From positions 1 through 64,000 of the forward strand of contig CAMLJN010000017.1 in the NCBI GenBank assembly GCA_946480445.1: a stretch of 64,000 nt of DNA. Direction: 5' to 3'. Shown here piece after piece: positions 49,364-58,972 of this stretch. Positions within the stretch are counted from its first letter, which is position 1; each line of letters begins with the position of its first letter. Source of the stretch: an uncultured Buttiauxella sp. (GTDB lineage Bacteria > Pseudomonadota > Gammaproteobacteria > Enterobacterales > Enterobacteriaceae). The position numbers were made by a program, and so were the translations under genes. Below the pieces are notes generated by a model that saw only the letters and a list, made by a program, of their open reading frames with translations, had not been told where the DNA came from and did not search any database.

Positions 49364-52213
49364 TTGAAATATCTCGTCTCTTTTCGCAGCACATTAAAAG
49401 TTTCCCGCTATTTGTTCCGGGCGCTGGCGCTACTGCTGTGGCTGCTGATAGCGCTCTTTTCGGTGTTCTATGTTGTTAACGCGCTGCGTGAAAAAGAGTC
49501 GGACATCCATCAGGAATTCAATGTCAGTTTTGACCAGGCGCAGCGCTACATCCAGCGCACCTCGGACGTGGTCAAAGAGCTGAAATACATAGCGGAAAAC
49601 CGACTGAGCGCCACCAACGGCGTCTTACCGGCGATAGAACGGGACGACGGTAAGGTCGAAACACCTAATTTTATGCCGCTTTTCCCGGACTCGGACTGTT
49701 CGGCGGTGAGCGCTTCGTGGCGCAGCTCCCTGCAGTCGCTTGCCTGGTTCCTGCGCTACTGGCGCGATAATTTTTCTGCGGCCTACGATCTTAATCGCGT
49801 CTTTCTTATCGGCGGTGACAATCTTTGCATGGCGGATTTCGGCCTGCGAGAAATGCCTCTTGAGCGGGAGAAGGCGCTGAAGACGCTGCATGAACGCATC
49901 CTCAAGTACCGTAATGCTCCGCAGGATGAGCGAAGTAACAGCATTTACTGGATTGGGCAGGGATCGCGTCCGGGTATTGGCTATTTTTATACGCTGACGC
50001 CTGTCTATCTGGCAAATCGTTTGCAGGCGCTGCTGGGTGTGGAACAAACAGTGCGCATGGAAAACTTCCTCACGCCCGGAACGCTACCGGTAGGCGTGAC
50101 GATTCTGGATGAAAACAGCCATCCGCTGATTGCGCTGACCGGCCCCGAAACCGGCATCGAACCTGAAGCACGCTGGGTGCAGGAGCGTCCCTGGTTTGGC
50201 TATACCTCCGGCTTCAAACACCTGGTGTTGAAGAAAAACTTGCCGCCTTCGTCGCTGAGCGTTATTTACTCTGTGCCTGTTGATATGGTGCTCGAGCGTA
50301 TTCGTATGCTGATCCTGAACGCGGTTCTGCTGAACGTGCTTATGGGGATCATCCTGTTTGCGCTGGCGAGAATGTATGAGCGCAGGATCTTTATTCCTGC
50401 CGAAAACGACGCGCTACGTCTTGAAGAGCACGAGCAGTTCAACCGTAAAATCGTGGCTTCAGCGCCGGTGGGGATTTGTATTCTGCGGACCCTGGACGGC
50501 ACCAATATCCTCAGTAACGAGCTTGCGCATAATTATTTAAATATGCTGACGCATGAGGACAGGCAGCGGCTGACGCAAATCATCTGCGGGCAGCAGGTTA
50601 ACTTTGTTGACGTGGTCGCAAGCAACCACACAAATCTGCAAATCAGTTTTGTGCACTCGCGTTACCGAAATGAAAACGTGGCGATTTGCGTGCTGGTAGA
50701 TGTCAGCGCGCGCGTCAAAATGGAAGAGTCATTGCAGGAAATGGCGCAGGCCTCAGAACAGGCGAGCCAGTCGAAATCCATGTTCCTTGCGACGGTCAGC
50801 CACGAGCTGCGTACGCCGCTGTACGGGATTATCGGCAACCTGGACCTGCTGCAAACGAAGCCGCTGCCGAAAGGGGTCGACAGGCTGGTGACGGCGATGA
50901 ATAACTCCTCTAGCCTGCTGCTGAAAATCATCAGTGATATTCTCGATTTCTCAAAGATTGAATCTGAGCAGCTAAAAATTGAGCCGCGTGAGTTTTCCCC
51001 GCGCGAGGTCATGAGCCATATCACGGCGAACTATCTGCCGCTGGTGGTACGTAAACAGCTGGGCCTGTACTGCTTTATTGAGCCGAATGTGCCGCTGGCG
51101 CTGCGGGGCGATCCGATGCGTCTGCAACAGGTGATTTCTAACCTGCTAAGCAATGCCATTAAGTTTACCGACGTGGGCTGTATTATTCTGCAAGTCTCCG
51201 TGGACGAGAATTATCTCAGCTTCCGCGTGCGCGATACGGGCGTGGGGATCCCGGCGAAGGAAGTCACGCGTCTGTTCGACCCGTTCTTCCAGGTCGGTAC
51301 CGGGGTACAGCGTAATTTCCAGGGCACGGGGTTAGGGCTTGCGATTTGCGAAAAGCTGATCAGCATGATGGATGGCGATATTGCCGTCGATACGGAGGCG
51401 GGGATGGGCAGCCAGTTTACGGTGCGTATTCCTCTGTATGATGCCCAACCCGCGCCTCTCGCGAAGGTTGATGGCCTGGCAGATAAACGCGTCTGGCTTG
51501 CCGTGCGCAATGCCTCACTCGGCGGCTATCTGGAAGCTTTGTTCGAGAAGAACAATATTCGCACCCAGCCCTATGAGGGAGAAGAGCCGGATAGCGACGA
51601 TGTGATTATTACGGACGATGCGCTGGATACGCCGTGGAAAGGACGCGCGGCCATTATCTTCTGCCGTCGCCATATCGGTATTCCACAGGAGACGTCGCCT
51701 GGCTGCTGGACGCATAGCGTGGCCGCTCCTCACGATGTACTGAATCTGCTGGGGCGTATCTACAGTATTGATGTGGATGTACCAGGCAGTACCGTGGCGC
51801 TACCTTCGCTAAACGAGGTTTGCGAACAGAACGACGATATGATGATTCTGGTGGTCGATGACCATCCGATCAACCGACGGCTGCTTGCCGATCAGCTGGG
51901 GTCGCTGGGGTATCAGTGCAAAACCGCAAATGACGGCGTGGATGCGCTCAATGTGCTGAGCAAAAACCACATTGATATTGTCCTGAGCGATGTAAACATG
52001 CCTAACATGGATGGCTATCGTCTGACGCAGCGTATTCGCCAGCTCGGCCTGACCTTGCCGGTCATCGGCGTCACGGCTAACGCGCTCGCGGAAGAGAAAC
52101 AGCGTTGTATAGAGTCGGGGATGGATAGCTGCCTGTCCAAGCCTGTTACGCTGGACGTGATTAAGCAAACGCTGACGGTGTATGCGGCGAGGGTAAGAAA
52201 CAGCAGAACTTAA
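49364..52213 (+). CDS. rcsC: Hybrid sensor histidine kinase RcsC
   Basis: A 949-residue inner-membrane hybrid kinase of the Rcs envelope-stress phosphorelay. Transmembrane helices lie at about 18-40 and 313-335 around a periplasmic sensor domain. The phosphorylated His is H480 in ATVSHELRTPLYGI. The ATPase domain follows (NLLSNAIKF, VRDTGVGIP, GTGLGLAICEKL), then the RcsC-specific ABL domain, then the receiver with phospho-Asp D876 in DIVLSDVNMPNMDGY. The start is TTG 49364, which gives exactly the E. coli length; a TTG at 49310 is also possible. It converges on rcsB. Confidence 0.94.
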   Translation: MKYLVSFRSTLKVSRYLFRALALLLWLLIALFSVFYVVNALREKESDIHQEFNVSFDQAQRYIQRTSDVVKELKYIAENRLSATNGVLPAIERDDGKVETPNFMPLFPDSDCSAVSASWRSSLQSLAWFLRYWRDNFSAAYDLNRVFLIGGDNLCMADFGLREMPLEREKALKTLHERILKYRNAPQDERSNSIYWIGQGSRPGIGYFYTLTPVYLANRLQALLGVEQTVRMENFLTPGTLPVGVTILDENSHPLIALTGPETGIEPEARWVQERPWFGYTSGFKHLVLKKNLPPSSLSVIYSVPVDMVLERIRMLILNAVLLNVLMGIILFALARMYERRIFIPAENDALRLEEHEQFNRKIVASAPVGICILRTLDGTNILSNELAHNYLNMLTHEDRQRLTQIICGQQVNFVDVVASNHTNLQISFVHSRYRNENVAICVLVDVSARVKMEESLQEMAQASEQASQSKSMFLATVSHELRTPLYGIIGNLDLLQTKPLPKGVDRLVTAMNNSSSLLLKIISDILDFSKIESEQLKIEPREFSPREVMSHITANYLPLVVRKQLGLYCFIEPNVPLALRGDPMRLQQVISNLLSNAIKFTDVGCIILQVSVDENYLSFRVRDTGVGIPAKEVTRLFDPFFQVGTGVQRNFQGTGLGLAICEKLISMMDGDIAVDTEAGMGSQFTVRIPLYDAQPAPLAKVDGLADKRVWLAVRNASLGGYLEALFEKNNIRTQPYEGEEPDSDDVIITDDALDTPWKGRAAIIFCRRHIGIPQETSPGCWTHSVAAPHDVLNLLGRIYSIDVDVPGSTVALPSLNEVCEQNDDMMILVVDDHPINRRLLADQLGSLGYQCKTANDGVDALNVLSKNHIDIVLSDVNMPNMDGYRLTQRIRQLGLTLPVIGVTANALAEEKQRCIESGMDSCLSKPVTLDVIKQTLTVYAARVRNSRT

Positions 52214-52224
52214 AGCCGGTTAAT

Positions 52225-52258
52225 CTTCCCCCGGCGCCTGCAAAAGGGCCGGGGGAAG
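52225..52258. terminator. Bidirectional hairpin between rcsC and rcsB
   Basis: TTCCCCCGGC (52226-52235) pairs with GCCGGGGGAA (52248-52257), extended by one C-G pair, around a 12-base loop. It separates the convergent rcsC and rcsB genes. There is no strong T-run on either side. Confidence 0.65.
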
Positions 52259-52265
52259 GGGAGCA

Positions 52266-52916
52266 TTACTCTTCGTCGGCCGGAGACAGGCTCACGGAAG
52301 AGAGGTAATTCAACAGAGCAATATCGTTTTCCACGCCCAGTTTCATCATGGCATATTTCTTCTGGCTACTGATGGTTTTAATACTGCGGTTCAGCTTGAG
52401 GGCGATCTCCGTGACCAGGAAGCCTTCGGCGAACAGACGCAGCACTTCGCTCTCTTTCGGAGACAGGCGCTTGTCGCCATAGCCGCCAGCGCTGATTTTC
52501 TCCAGCAGACGTGACACGCTTTCCGGGGTGAATTTCTTGCCTTTTTGCAGCGCAGCCAGCGCTTTAGGCAGGTCAGTTGGCGCACCCTGTTTGAGCACGA
52601 TCCCTTCGATATCCAGATCCAACACGGCGCTTAAAATAGCCGGGTTATTGTTCATCGTCAGCACGATGATGGAGATGTTCGGGAAATGGCGTTTGATGTA
52701 TTTAATCAGCGTGATGCCGTCACCGTATTTGTCTCCAGGCATGGAGAGATCGGTGATCAGCACGTGTGCGTCGAGTTTTGGGAGGTTATTGATCAGGGCT
52801 GTGGAGTCTTCAAACTCACCGACAACATTCACCCACTCGATCTGCTCGAGGGATTTACGAATGCCGAACAGAACAATCGGATGGTCGTCGGCAATAATTA
52901 CGTTCATACTGTTCAT
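52266..52916 (-). CDS. rcsB: Response regulator RcsB
   Basis: A 216-residue NarL/FixJ-type response regulator, the same length as in E. coli. It controls capsule, motility, cell division and the small RNA RprA. The phospho-acceptor is D56 in VLITDLSMPGDKYGDG, with D10-D11 and K109 completing the site. The LuxR-type helix-turn-helix spans about 150-212 (LSPKESEVLRLFAEGFLVTE, then LNRSIKTISSQKKYAMMK). Residue 188 is Tyr where E. coli has Ser. The start at 52916 follows E. coli. It lies 16 bases after rcsD on the same strand. Confidence 0.97.
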   Translation of the reverse strand: MNSMNVIIADDHPIVLFGIRKSLEQIEWVNVVGEFEDSTALINNLPKLDAHVLITDLSMPGDKYGDGITLIKYIKRHFPNISIIVLTMNNNPAILSAVLDLDIEGIVLKQGAPTDLPKALAALQKGKKFTPESVSRLLEKISAGGYGDKRLSPKESEVLRLFAEGFLVTEIALKLNRSIKTISSQKKYAMMKLGVENDIALLNYLSSVSLSPADEE

Positions 52917-52932
52917 GTAATAGGCTACCTTG

Positions 52933-55596
52933 CTACAGCAAACTCTTGACGTAAGCGTCAATATCGCTGGTATATTTTTGTATGTTGGCAGCATCACTTT
53001 CGTGGATGTGATGCTCTAAAGTTTCACATAACTGCTTGCCGGGTACCAGATTGAGCATAGCAAACACCCCTTTCAGGCGGTGAGCCGTCTGTGCCAGCGC
53101 AGCATAATCACTGGTCGCTGACTCATTATACAATCTCCTAACATCTTCCGGTACTGTGTCGACAAAGAGTGCGTAATAGCCACTGGCATGCAGCTGTGCG
53201 TTTTCATCGCCGCCGAGAGGAGACTCGGGGATTTCCTCGCGTGCCAGTTGCTCCTCTATCAGTTGCAGAACGGCGTCCTGCATGGCGTTGCTGATATTAA
53301 AGTTAACGCGGAACTGGCCTGCGCCCAATTTCCGCATTCCGTTTTCATCATCGCTTAAAAGCAATCCTGAAGATGTAAGATTAGACGGATTATCTGTCAG
53401 GAAGATATCAAACGCTTGACTGGCTAATCTTTCATCCGGCGTGATGCAGTTCGCTCCCCAGTTCTCAAGCTGGCGGGTAACAATGTTACGCACCTCACTG
53501 GAGGTGATGTCCAGCATCGCGACCACTTCATCAAGCAGTTTTTCGTCCTGCTCTTCCGGCTGCGGTTCTGCGGTCATTTTGACATGCAGGTTGTAGCGTG
53601 TACCGATGTCCTGGTGCGTCTTGATGCTGAGGTGTCCCCCCAGCTTGCGCGAAAGCTGATCGCACAGATAGAACGTCAGGCCATAGGCCTTACCGTAACG
53701 GTCTTCACGGGTTTCGTTGAGGAACGGGAAGTGGAGATTATCAATTTCATCGTTATCGATCCCTTCCCCGGTATCCAGCACGCGGAACAGCAGACGGTCC
53801 GGGGCTGATTCTTCCTGGCAGATTTCCAGCGTGATCTTGCCAATCTGGGTGGTGGTCACAGAATAGTGCAAAAGCAGCAGCAGTATTTTACGTAGCGCCT
53901 CACGATCGCCGTGACGTTCTTCTTCCGCCGGCAGGTGGTTATTGATCAGCAGCTGTAACCCTTTACGTTTAATAATTGGCAGCATCTCGAGCGCGACTTC
54001 ATCAACCAGCGCCTGAACGGCAAACCGGGTAACGTTGGTTTTCCAGGTATCGGCTTCCAGCGAGTTCAAAAGCTGAATTTCATCGACCAGCCGAACGATG
54101 GTCTGGGCTTCATTCACCAGTTGCTTATGTTCAGGGGTGTTGAAGGCAGCGGCCCGGTTGGCGAGGTTTGTGACCGGCAGCTGCAAAGCCTCGCCGATAT
54201 GCTGCATAAACGCCACGCGGCCCTGCTGGTTCTTTTCATACAGGCGCTGGGCCTGTTTCAGCTTCTTATTGACCAGTATTTCGCGGTCCTGATCGCGGAT
54301 AACGAAAATTTGCGTGCGCGGGGCAATCTGGCTGCGGAACTGGCGGATTTCATAAAGCTCATTATTGATGGTGGCCTGGATCACGCCCTGATGCTGATCG
54401 GCCATGGCAATAATGTTCTGCAAATTCAGATGCGGCAGCAGATGGTCGGCGATTTTATTGCTGATCACTGTCCTGTTAGCATCCAGATCGTGCACCAGCA
54501 GACCCAGCGGCAGCAGGGCGACAATTTCTTCATTCAGGGCGCGGAGCACCTGCAGCTCACCGTTGCCGCTCGGTGCTTCAGACGGGCGGGGCGCCTGCTG
54601 GCGAAACGTTGCAAAACCAAATACCGCCAGCGCCAGCAGCCCAAGATTAAGCAGCAGCGGTAGCAGAATATTTTGCAGGGTGTCCATCAGCAGGGTGCCA
54701 AATGGCACCTGCCACACAAGGCGTAGCTGAGTACTGGCTAATGGAGAGGCGATTTCAATACGTGCGCTATTAAAACTGATGGTCACACTATCCGGGCCGT
54801 CCCTGTCCGCCGCCATCGACGTACCCTGGCTCTCATCCGGCTCAAGCTGGAAACTATCCAGTGACATGGTAGGCGGGATAAGATCGTTAATCGGCAAATC
54901 AAAAGCGACTACCGTGGCCAGGTGCCCGGGCTGGTTGAAGGTGGTGCGCAGCGTAAAGTAATGCCCGTTTTGCCAGGCCAGCTTGCGCAGCGCAGAGAAG
55001 CTCTCTCGTTCATCAAGCGCGTTTGCCTGCTGCAACATTTCCGCCCGGCGTGAATCGACAATTGTTCCGACGCCCGTTTCCTTAAAGCCGGACGAGAGAT
55101 CTTTTAAAGGCAGCGTGGAAACCAGAATCATGCTGTTGTCCTGGCCGTTCAGATAATACATCGACCAGGGGCTATTTTCTGCGCCCCACAGCGTATCAAG
55201 ATAGGTAGAGATGCGCTGGGTCATTTCCAGCGTCGAACTGTCGTGGGAGCCAAAAATCAGCGCTTCGCTCTTACGACGTGGTTTTTCGAGATAATACACA
55301 TCCTGGCGAAGGCGGGTTTCCTGGAGGCCTTCGCTGGCGCCAGCTGAAGTTGGCGCGGCGGCAACGTTGTCGTAAATTTGCCACGTAGCATAGCGATAGG
55401 TATCAACTCTTTTATGCAGCGCATGGGTGATGTCGACAATCTGATAGCTCTTATCTTTCAGCCAGGCGTTAACGGCGCTTTGAACCATCACACCCATAGC
55501 GACTAACAGCACGACAATCAACAATAGAAAGAAGCGCGTAATGTTACTGGGAATAAGGGAAAATTTGTTAGGTATCATGCCGTCTGACTGACTCAT
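52933..55596 (-). CDS. rcsD: Phosphotransferase RcsD
   Basis: An 887-residue inner-membrane protein (E. coli 890 aa) that carries phosphate from RcsC to RcsB. Transmembrane helices lie at about 20-42 and 305-330 around a periplasmic domain. A kinase-like domain without a phosphorylatable His follows, then the ABL domain, and the C-terminal histidine phosphotransfer domain has its His in ALAQTAHRLKGVFAMLN. The start at 55596 (MSQSDGMIPNKFS) is nearest to the E. coli N terminus, with no strong ribosome-binding site; ATG 55578 is an alternative. The open frame to 55695 is not used. Confidence 0.94.
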   Translation of the reverse strand: MSQSDGMIPNKFSLIPSNITRFFLLLIVVLLVAMGVMVQSAVNAWLKDKSYQIVDITHALHKRVDTYRYATWQIYDNVAAAPTSAGASEGLQETRLRQDVYYLEKPRRKSEALIFGSHDSSTLEMTQRISTYLDTLWGAENSPWSMYYLNGQDNSMILVSTLPLKDLSSGFKETGVGTIVDSRRAEMLQQANALDERESFSALRKLAWQNGHYFTLRTTFNQPGHLATVVAFDLPINDLIPPTMSLDSFQLEPDESQGTSMAADRDGPDSVTISFNSARIEIASPLASTQLRLVWQVPFGTLLMDTLQNILLPLLLNLGLLALAVFGFATFRQQAPRPSEAPSGNGELQVLRALNEEIVALLPLGLLVHDLDANRTVISNKIADHLLPHLNLQNIIAMADQHQGVIQATINNELYEIRQFRSQIAPRTQIFVIRDQDREILVNKKLKQAQRLYEKNQQGRVAFMQHIGEALQLPVTNLANRAAAFNTPEHKQLVNEAQTIVRLVDEIQLLNSLEADTWKTNVTRFAVQALVDEVALEMLPIIKRKGLQLLINNHLPAEEERHGDREALRKILLLLLHYSVTTTQIGKITLEICQEESAPDRLLFRVLDTGEGIDNDEIDNLHFPFLNETREDRYGKAYGLTFYLCDQLSRKLGGHLSIKTHQDIGTRYNLHVKMTAEPQPEEQDEKLLDEVVAMLDITSSEVRNIVTRQLENWGANCITPDERLASQAFDIFLTDNPSNLTSSGLLLSDDENGMRKLGAGQFRVNFNISNAMQDAVLQLIEEQLAREEIPESPLGGDENAQLHASGYYALFVDTVPEDVRRLYNESATSDYAALAQTAHRLKGVFAMLNLVPGKQLCETLEHHIHESDAANIQKYTSDIDAYVKSLL

Positions 55597-56025
55597 TATA
55601 AGCGCGTAACCCGGCGAACACTCGCCACTCAGGAAAAATGACCCCTTCACCTGCGCAGGCAGGCGTAGCGGCTGTGAGCGATGCGTTAAACGCACCCGCC
55701 CTAAGGATACCTTTAACGGGGGCTGCCGTCATCGACTCTCTTATTTACAAGCAGTATAAGGGCAAACGGCCACCTTGCCAGGTGACGGATAATCGCTGAA
55801 ATCAACCGCAGGCCGGGCAGATAAGCGCAGCGGTAAGGGCGTTATTTTTGGCTAAAAATCAGGCGTGAAACGGCGTTATTATTACGGCGAGCGCGGGTCA
55901 AAATAGCAGCTATATTTCCCGGCATAGAGGCAGATGAATACGAAGCGGGAAGGCGTGATTACTTAATAGTCGTTAGTTTTTTGTACAATGTGGCGAGGGA
56001 AAATTAAGGTATTGTAAAGAAGGGT
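55597..56025. other. Gap between rcsD and micF
   Basis: About 430 bases upstream of rcsD and downstream of micF. It should contain the rcsD promoter. I see no protein frame with a ribosome-binding site, no strong inverted repeat and no recognisable operator here. Confidence 0.5.
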
Positions 56026-56117
56026 AAAAAAAACCGGATGCGGGCATCCGGTATAAATAGGGGTAAACAGACATTCAGAATTGAATGACGGTAATAAATA
56101 AAGTTAATGATGATAGC
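56026..56117 (-). ncRNA. micF: Antisense RNA MicF
   Basis: A 92-base RNA on the minus strand, divergent from ompC, starting GCTATCATCATTAACTTTAT as in E. coli MicF (93 nt). The 5' segment that pairs with the ompF ribosome-binding site is conserved. It ends in a hairpin (ACCGGATGCccGCATCCGGT) followed by eight U. It is known to repress OmpF translation with Hfq under heat, osmotic and oxidative stress. A short protein-like frame across this region (56004-56192) is an artefact. Confidence 0.93.
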
Positions 56118-56442
56118 GCTAAGTATTTTAGCGTTAAAAAGGAAAAGCATTTTGTCATTCAGTGCTACATGATAATGGTGCTCGTAACCCACTGATTTTA
56201 AAGTGTTGGCAATATTTTTTGATTATTGGTGCGTATTTTTTTAGCTATTCGTGCTTAAAAAAGTTCCCGGAAATATACATTTTGATACATCTATGTAGAT
56301 AGTTGAAACATCTATAGGGTTTTCGTATCATAATGTCGTTGGATTATTAGGTATTTGTTTTGGACAATGAGTTTGCCGACTGATTAGAGGGTAATCAGTA
56401 AGCAGTGGCATATAAAAAGGCATATAACAGAGGGTTAATAAT
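56118..56442 (+). promoter_or_regulatory. Divergent micF-ompC control region with OmpR-type sites
   Basis: 325 bases between the micF start and ompC. Two OmpR-like units, TTGATACAT (56282-56290) and TTGAAACAT (56303-56311), are 21 bases apart on the same face of the helix, each followed by CTAT. A -10-like CATAAT lies at 56329-56334. The leader includes GAGGGTAATCAG and ends in AGAGGGTTAATAAT before the ompC ATG, nearly the same as in E. coli. OmpR drives ompC and micF from this region in E. coli. Confidence 0.7.
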
Positions 56443-57558
56443 ATGAAAGTTAAAGTACTGTCCCTCCTGGTTCCAGCTCTGCTGGTAGCAGGCGCCGCTC
56501 ACGCGGCCGAAATTTATAACAAAGACGGCAACAAATTAGATCTGTACGGTAAAGTTGATGGTCTGCACTATTTCTCCGATGACAAGAGCGCAGATGGCGA
56601 TAAAACCTATATGCGTCTGGGCTTCAAAGGCGAAACTCAGGTCAATGACCAAATCACCGGTTACGGCCAGTGGGAATACCAGATCAACGGTAACACTGCT
56701 GAAAGCGAAAACAATGCATGGACTCGTGTGGCCTTCGCTGGTCTGCGCGTAGGTGATGCGGGTTCCTTCGACTACGGTCGTAACTACGGCGTGATCTACG
56801 ACGTAGCAGCATGGACCGACGTTCTGCCTGAGTTCGGCGGTGACACCTATGGCGCTGATAACTTCATGTTCAGCCGTGCAAACGGTGTGGCTACCTACCG
56901 TAACACCGACTTCTTCGGTCTGGTTGACGGCCTGAACTTTGCTGCTCAGTACCAGGGTAAAAACGGCAGCGTAAGCGGCGAAGATACCAACGGTCGTGGC
57001 GTACTGAACCAGAATGGCGACGGCTACGGTCTGTCCCTGACTTACGATCTGGGCGAAGGTTTCAGCGCAGGTGCTGCAATGTCTTCTTCCAAACGTACTG
57101 CTGACCAGAACAAAGCTAACGTCTACGGCGACGGCGATCGTGCTGAAGCTTACACCGGTGGTCTGAAATATGACGCGAACAACGTCTACCTGGCTGCACA
57201 GTACACCCAGTCTTACAACGCAACCCGTTTTGGTGGCAGCCACGACTCAGCCGCTTACGGCTTTGCTAACAAAGCACAGAACTTCGAAGTTGTTGCACAG
57301 TACCAGTTCGACTTCGGCCTGCGTCCTTCCATCGCTTACCTGCAGTCCAAAGGTAAAGATATCTCCAACGGCACCAATAACTATGGTGACCAGGACCTGG
57401 TGAAATATATTGATCTGGGTACCACTTACTACTTCAATAAAAACATGTCCACCTACGTTGACTACAAAATCAACCTGCTGGACGAAAACAAATTTACCCG
57501 TGCCGCTGGCATCGGTACCGACAACATCGTTGGTGTAGGTCTGGTTTACCAGTTCTAA
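56443..57558 (+). CDS. ompC: Outer-membrane porin C
   Basis: A 371-residue porin precursor. A signal peptide covers residues 1-21 ([21 protein letters not shown]), and the mature protein begins [20 protein letters not shown]. Sixteen alternating beta strands follow. The constriction loop L3 carries the PEFGGD motif, and the last residue is Phe (GLVYQF), needed for assembly by Bam. It forms trimers for general diffusion of small solutes and antibiotics. External loops differ from E. coli OmpC, as is normal. The high content of preferred codons fits strong expression. Confidence 0.95.
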   Translation: MKVKVLSLLVPALLVAGAAHAAEIYNKDGNKLDLYGKVDGLHYFSDDKSADGDKTYMRLGFKGETQVNDQITGYGQWEYQINGNTAESENNAWTRVAFAGLRVGDAGSFDYGRNYGVIYDVAAWTDVLPEFGGDTYGADNFMFSRANGVATYRNTDFFGLVDGLNFAAQYQGKNGSVSGEDTNGRGVLNQNGDGYGLSLTYDLGEGFSAGAAMSSSKRTADQNKANVYGDGDRAEAYTGGLKYDANNVYLAAQYTQSYNATRFGGSHDSAAYGFANKAQNFEVVAQYQFDFGLRPSIAYLQSKGKDISNGTNNYGDQDLVKYIDLGTTYYFNKNMSTYVDYKINLLDENKFTRAAGIGTDNIVGVGLVYQF

Positions 57559-57575
57559 TTCCGACTCTTGTTGCT

Positions 57576-57603
57576 AAAGGGCGCCTGCTGGCGCCCTTTT
57601 TTG
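57576..57603 (+). terminator. Terminator after ompC
   Basis: AAAGGGCGCC (57576-57585) pairs perfectly with GGCGCCCTTT (57590-57599) around TGCT, followed by T residues. It is 17 bases after the ompC stop. Confidence 0.93.
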
Positions 57604-57850
57604 TGCGTAAAAGTCAGCAAAAAGCGTGGTTTTTCGTGATGTTAGTGTCTCAGCCGACATCGGTAAATTGATTTTCCTGTGAAGTGTCTGGAGAGAGGGT
57701 TTAGCACGTCGGAACTGATAAGGTTTGTTATCAGTCGGAATGCCTCTGCGGGCGCTTTTTTCTGTCTGCTCTCTCAACAACCCCTCGCTTTTCCTCCCTT
57801 GTTTCACCTTTTGGTATACTCTGGCGCCTCTTAACGGGAGAACCAACGCA

Positions 57851-58891
57851 ATGGAAAAACACTTTATTTACCGCGGTCTGATCGCCGTGGCGCTGCTGTT
57901 GCTTGCCGGATGTGATAATACGGCGCAGCAAAAAGAGACGGGGCTGGTGCTGGAAGGCAAGACCATGGGCACCTTCTGGCGTGCCAGCCTTGCCGGTGTG
58001 GACGGCGCTCGTCAGAACGAATTACGCGCAAAAATTCAGGCGCAGCTTGACGGCGACGATCGCCTGCTTTCAACTTATAAGTCAGACTCAGCGTTATCCC
58101 GCTTTAACCAGTCGCGCAGCACTGCGCCTTATCCGGTGACGGAAGCGATGAGCGATATCGTCACGGAATCTCTGCGCATCGGGGCTAAAACTGCGGGCGC
58201 TATGGATATTACCGTAGGCCCGCTGGTTAATCTGTGGGGATTTGGCCCGGATAAACAGCCGGTGAAAACGCCGGATCGGGCGCAGATTGATGCCGCTAAG
58301 GCATTGACCGGATTACAGCATTTGACCGTTATCAACAAGGCCGGGCAGCAGTGGCTGCAAAAAGATCTTCCCGATCTCTATGTCGACCTTTCGACTATTG
58401 GTGAAGGGTACGCTGCGGATCATCTGGCCCGCCTGATGGAACAAAACGGCATCAGCCGCTATCTGGTTTCCGTAGGTGGGGCGGTAGTGACGCGTGGGAC
58501 CAACGCCGATGGCAAAGCCTGGCGGGTGGCCATCCAGAAACCAACGGACCGGGAAAACGCGGTGCAGGCCGTGGTGGATTTAAACGGCCACGGCATCAGC
58601 ACCTCCGGCAGCTACCGCAACTATTACGAACTTGAAGGAAAGCGGCTTTCCCACGTTATCGATCCCGCTACCGGCGAGCCGATTCAGCACAAGCTTGTCT
58701 CCGCCACGGTGATTGCCACCACGGCGATGGAGGCCGACGGCTGGGATACCGGGCTAATGGTGCTCGGCACTGAAAAAGCAAAACAGGTGGCCGAGAAAGA
58801 AGGGCTGGCGGTGTATCTCATCACTAAAGAAGGTGAGGGTTTTACCACCTGGATGTCGCCGCAATTTAAAACTTTCCTGCTGAGCGAGTAG
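57851..58891 (+). CDS. apbE: FAD:protein FMN transferase ApbE (lipoprotein)
   Basis: A 346-residue periplasmic lipoprotein (E. coli 351 aa) that attaches FMN covalently to threonine residues of membrane redox proteins such as NqrB/RnfG. The lipobox is LLLLAGC with the lipidated C21. Conserved parts are EGKTMGTFWRA, DITVGPLVNLWGFGPD, VDLSTIGEGYAADHLARL and VIDPATGEP, and the metal-binding Asp region is EADGWDTGLMVLG. The start at 57851 gives a proper lipoprotein signal; the frame is open upstream to 57725 without similarity. The Ada box of the next gene touches its stop codon. Confidence 0.94.
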   Translation: MEKHFIYRGLIAVALLLLAGCDNTAQQKETGLVLEGKTMGTFWRASLAGVDGARQNELRAKIQAQLDGDDRLLSTYKSDSALSRFNQSRSTAPYPVTEAMSDIVTESLRIGAKTAGAMDITVGPLVNLWGFGPDKQPVKTPDRAQIDAAKALTGLQHLTVINKAGQQWLQKDLPDLYVDLSTIGEGYAADHLARLMEQNGISRYLVSVGGAVVTRGTNADGKAWRVAIQKPTDRENAVQAVVDLNGHGISTSGSYRNYYELEGKRLSHVIDPATGEPIQHKLVSATVIATTAMEADGWDTGLMVLGTEKAKQVAEKEGLAVYLITKEGEGFTTWMSPQFKTFLLSE

Positions 58892-58905
58892 AATTAAAAA
58901 GCAAG
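58892..58905 (+). promoter_or_regulatory. Ada box of the ada-alkB promoter
   Basis: AATTAAAAAGCAAG fits the Ada box AAT-N6-GCAA and nearly matches the E. coli ada promoter box. It begins at the base after the apbE stop codon and lies about 70 bases upstream of the ada start. Methylated Ada binds this site to activate its own gene and alkB. Confidence 0.8.
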
Positions 58906-58972
58906 AATGTGGGTTTCCCTGAACGGCTGGGCTGTCAAAGTCATCCCATGACAGCAAACAGAGGAGCCAGTC

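Noticed and set aside
56004..56192. A 62-codon minus-strand frame upstream of ompC
   Set aside because: It overlaps the MicF RNA, which is clearly recognisable; there is no ribosome-binding site or coding character.
57715..57734. CTGATAA/TTATCAG inverted repeat upstream of apbE
   Set aside because: Seven-pair stem without a T-run or known operator match; could easily be chance in this AT-rich gap.
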